From a bacterium (GTDB lineage: Bacteria > Actinomycetota > Acidimicrobiia > Acidimicrobiales > Ilumatobacteraceae), in assembly GCA_029978815.1 (NCBI GenBank), contig JAPOIQ010000099.1, positions 1 through 5,539 on the forward strand: DNA of 5,539 nt, read 5' to 3'. Both the position numbers and the translations under genes were made by a program. Position 1 is the first letter of the stretch. Each line of letters starts with the position of its first letter. Under the pieces are notes generated by a model. It searched no databases. It was not told the DNA's origin and saw only the letters and a program-made list of their open reading frames with translations. This document shows positions 4,803 to 5,539 of this stretch, in pieces.

Positions 4803-5539
4803 GATGCTGCTCCGATGTGGAGGATGTCGTCAATGACGGCATCTGAGAGTTCGGACCAGAGCGAGATCGCTTCGTTATTCCATTCATCGAATGGGCGATC
4901 GGTGAGTGCTACGACACCTGTTGCGATCGCTGGATCAATCCACATCATCGTGCCGGCTCCACCAAAATGGCCAAAGGTTGATGGGTCGTTATGCGAACCG
5001 GTCCAGTGCGGCTTCTTCGAGCCTCGTAGTTCAGCCCCAAGTCCCCATGGGCAGGGTTCGAACCGGCCAAGCCCGGGAATGGTGCCGGAGATTCCTTCAA
5101 ATTGTTCGGAAATAAAGTCGTTGTGAGTCGGCTCACTGATGAGGCGGGGCTGGATGAACTCGCTGATCAGGAGGGCCATGTCGTCAAGGGTTGACCACAT
5201 TGCGAATGCGGGAGAGCCACGGAGTTCAGTTGATGACATTCCGAGTGGTTCGAGTACCGCTTCATTCAGGTAGTCGCTAAACGAAATGCCCGTAGCGGAG
5301 GTGATGAGATCGGCTGCAAGTTCGATTCCGGTATTGGAATAGATCCTGCGTCGGCCGAGGGCACTGATTGGTGACTCTCCGGTGAAAGGGAGGCCACTTG
5401 CATGCGCAAGGAGATGTCTCAGTGTTGTTCCATCGTGGATAGTGATGGAACAGTTAGCGGGGTCAACGGGTTCGTCGAGAGCGAGTGAGCCCTCCTCAAC
5501 CGCAATGAGCGCGGTGAGAGAAGTAATCACCTTACTGAG
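4799..5539 (-). CDS. Beta-lactamase-family serine hydrolase, N-terminus outside window
   Basis: Member of the class C beta-lactamase / DD-peptidase / esterase fold family. The frame stays open to the right edge, so the gene is cut. The first visible residues are LSKVITSLTALI: this is the end of the S-x-x-K motif with its Lys as visible residue 3, and the catalytic Ser would be the first codon beyond the edge. The GTG at 5530 codes for an internal Val. Other landmarks follow: VEEGSLALDEPV, LRHLLAHASGLP (about 40-51), the second active-site motif YSN (67-69), the helix LNEAVLEPLGM, and FGHFGGAG, where HFG stands for the third (KTG-like) motif at 191-193. About 246 residues are visible; family members usually have about 60-80 more before them, often a signal sequence, so cell location cannot be judged. 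Function could be an esterase, peptidase or lactamase; true antibiotic hydrolysis is not implied. It is the upstream gene of a coupled pair with the hypothetical protein. Confidence 0.95.
   Translation of the reverse strand, partial: LSKVITSLTALIAVEEGSLALDEPVDPANCSITIHDGTTLRHLLAHASGLPFTGESPISALGRRRIYSNTGIELAADLITSATGISFSDYLNEAVLEPLGMSSTELRGSPAFAMWSTLDDMALLISEFIQPRLISEPTHNDFISEQFEGISGTIPGLGRFEPCPWGLGAELRGSKKPHWTGSHNDPSTFGHFGGAGTMMWIDPAIATGVVALTDRPFDEWNNEAISLWSELSDAVIDDILHIGAAS
4810..4813 (-). promoter_or_regulatory. Ribosome-binding site for the hypothetical protein
   Basis: GGAG on the minus strand, inside the last codons of the hydrolase gene, stands 7 nt before the GTG at 4802. It decides the start and supports translational coupling. 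Confidence 0.65.

Noticed and set aside
4799..5539. Antibiotic-resistance beta-lactamase
   Set aside because: The third motif is HFG rather than KTG and the overall pattern fits the broad esterase/peptidase group; nothing indicates resistance or transfer.
1..5539. CRISPR array, transposon, prophage, tRNA or other RNA gene
   Set aside because: No regularly spaced repeats, transposase or integrase motifs, terminal inverted repeats or tRNA-like folds were seen; almost all of the window is coding.

Overview
The window looks like a stretch of chromosome from an actinobacterium. The G+C content is moderate (roughly mid-50s % by eye). The thymidine kinase, the CYP124/125/142-type P450, the LmbE/PIG-L deacetylase and the FadA-type thiolase all have actinobacterial sequence character. 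Several starts lack a Shine-Dalgarno sequence and instead have a TANNNT box about 6-7 nt upstream, as expected for leaderless actinobacterial mRNAs. A lineage such as Acidimicrobiia (Ilumatobacter-like) is my guess; the sequence alone does not prove it. I see no mobile element, CRISPR array, tRNA, rRNA or phage gene.

Layout. The left edge holds the C-terminal three quarters of a thymidine kinase (tdk, + strand, to 464), whose N-terminus lies outside the window. It converges, across 20 nt, on a four-helix membrane protein of unknown function (988 to 485, - strand). That gene overlaps the 3' end of a complete cytochrome P450 (2241 to 979, - strand) by 10 nt, so the two probably form a P450-membrane protein operon. 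A 25-nt divergent gap separates the P450 from a PIG-L/LmbE-type deacetylase (2267-2992, + strand), followed after 76 nt by a complete acetyl-CoA acyltransferase (3069-4271, + strand). A 12-bp hairpin with a UUCG tetraloop ends the thiolase transcript. The right part is a - strand operon: a serine beta-lactamase-family hydrolase running in from beyond the right edge (5539 to 4799), then a hypothetical protein (4802 to 4320) coupled by a 4-nt GTGA overlap.

How the genes may work together. A P450 of the group that hydroxylates sterol side chains and methyl-branched lipids, next to a beta-ketothiolase, suggests lipid or isoprenoid side-chain oxidation. The P450 would oxidise a terminal methyl group and the thiolase would carry out the last step of a beta-oxidation round. 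The deacetylase between them has no obvious place in that pathway. The divergent gap contains an imperfect inverted repeat resembling a KstR-type operator with a shortened spacer, which could control both directions. No component looks like a new defence or mobile system. The most interesting points are the compact divergent control region, the P450-membrane protein coupling, and the unknown protein coupled to the beta-lactamase-like hydrolase.
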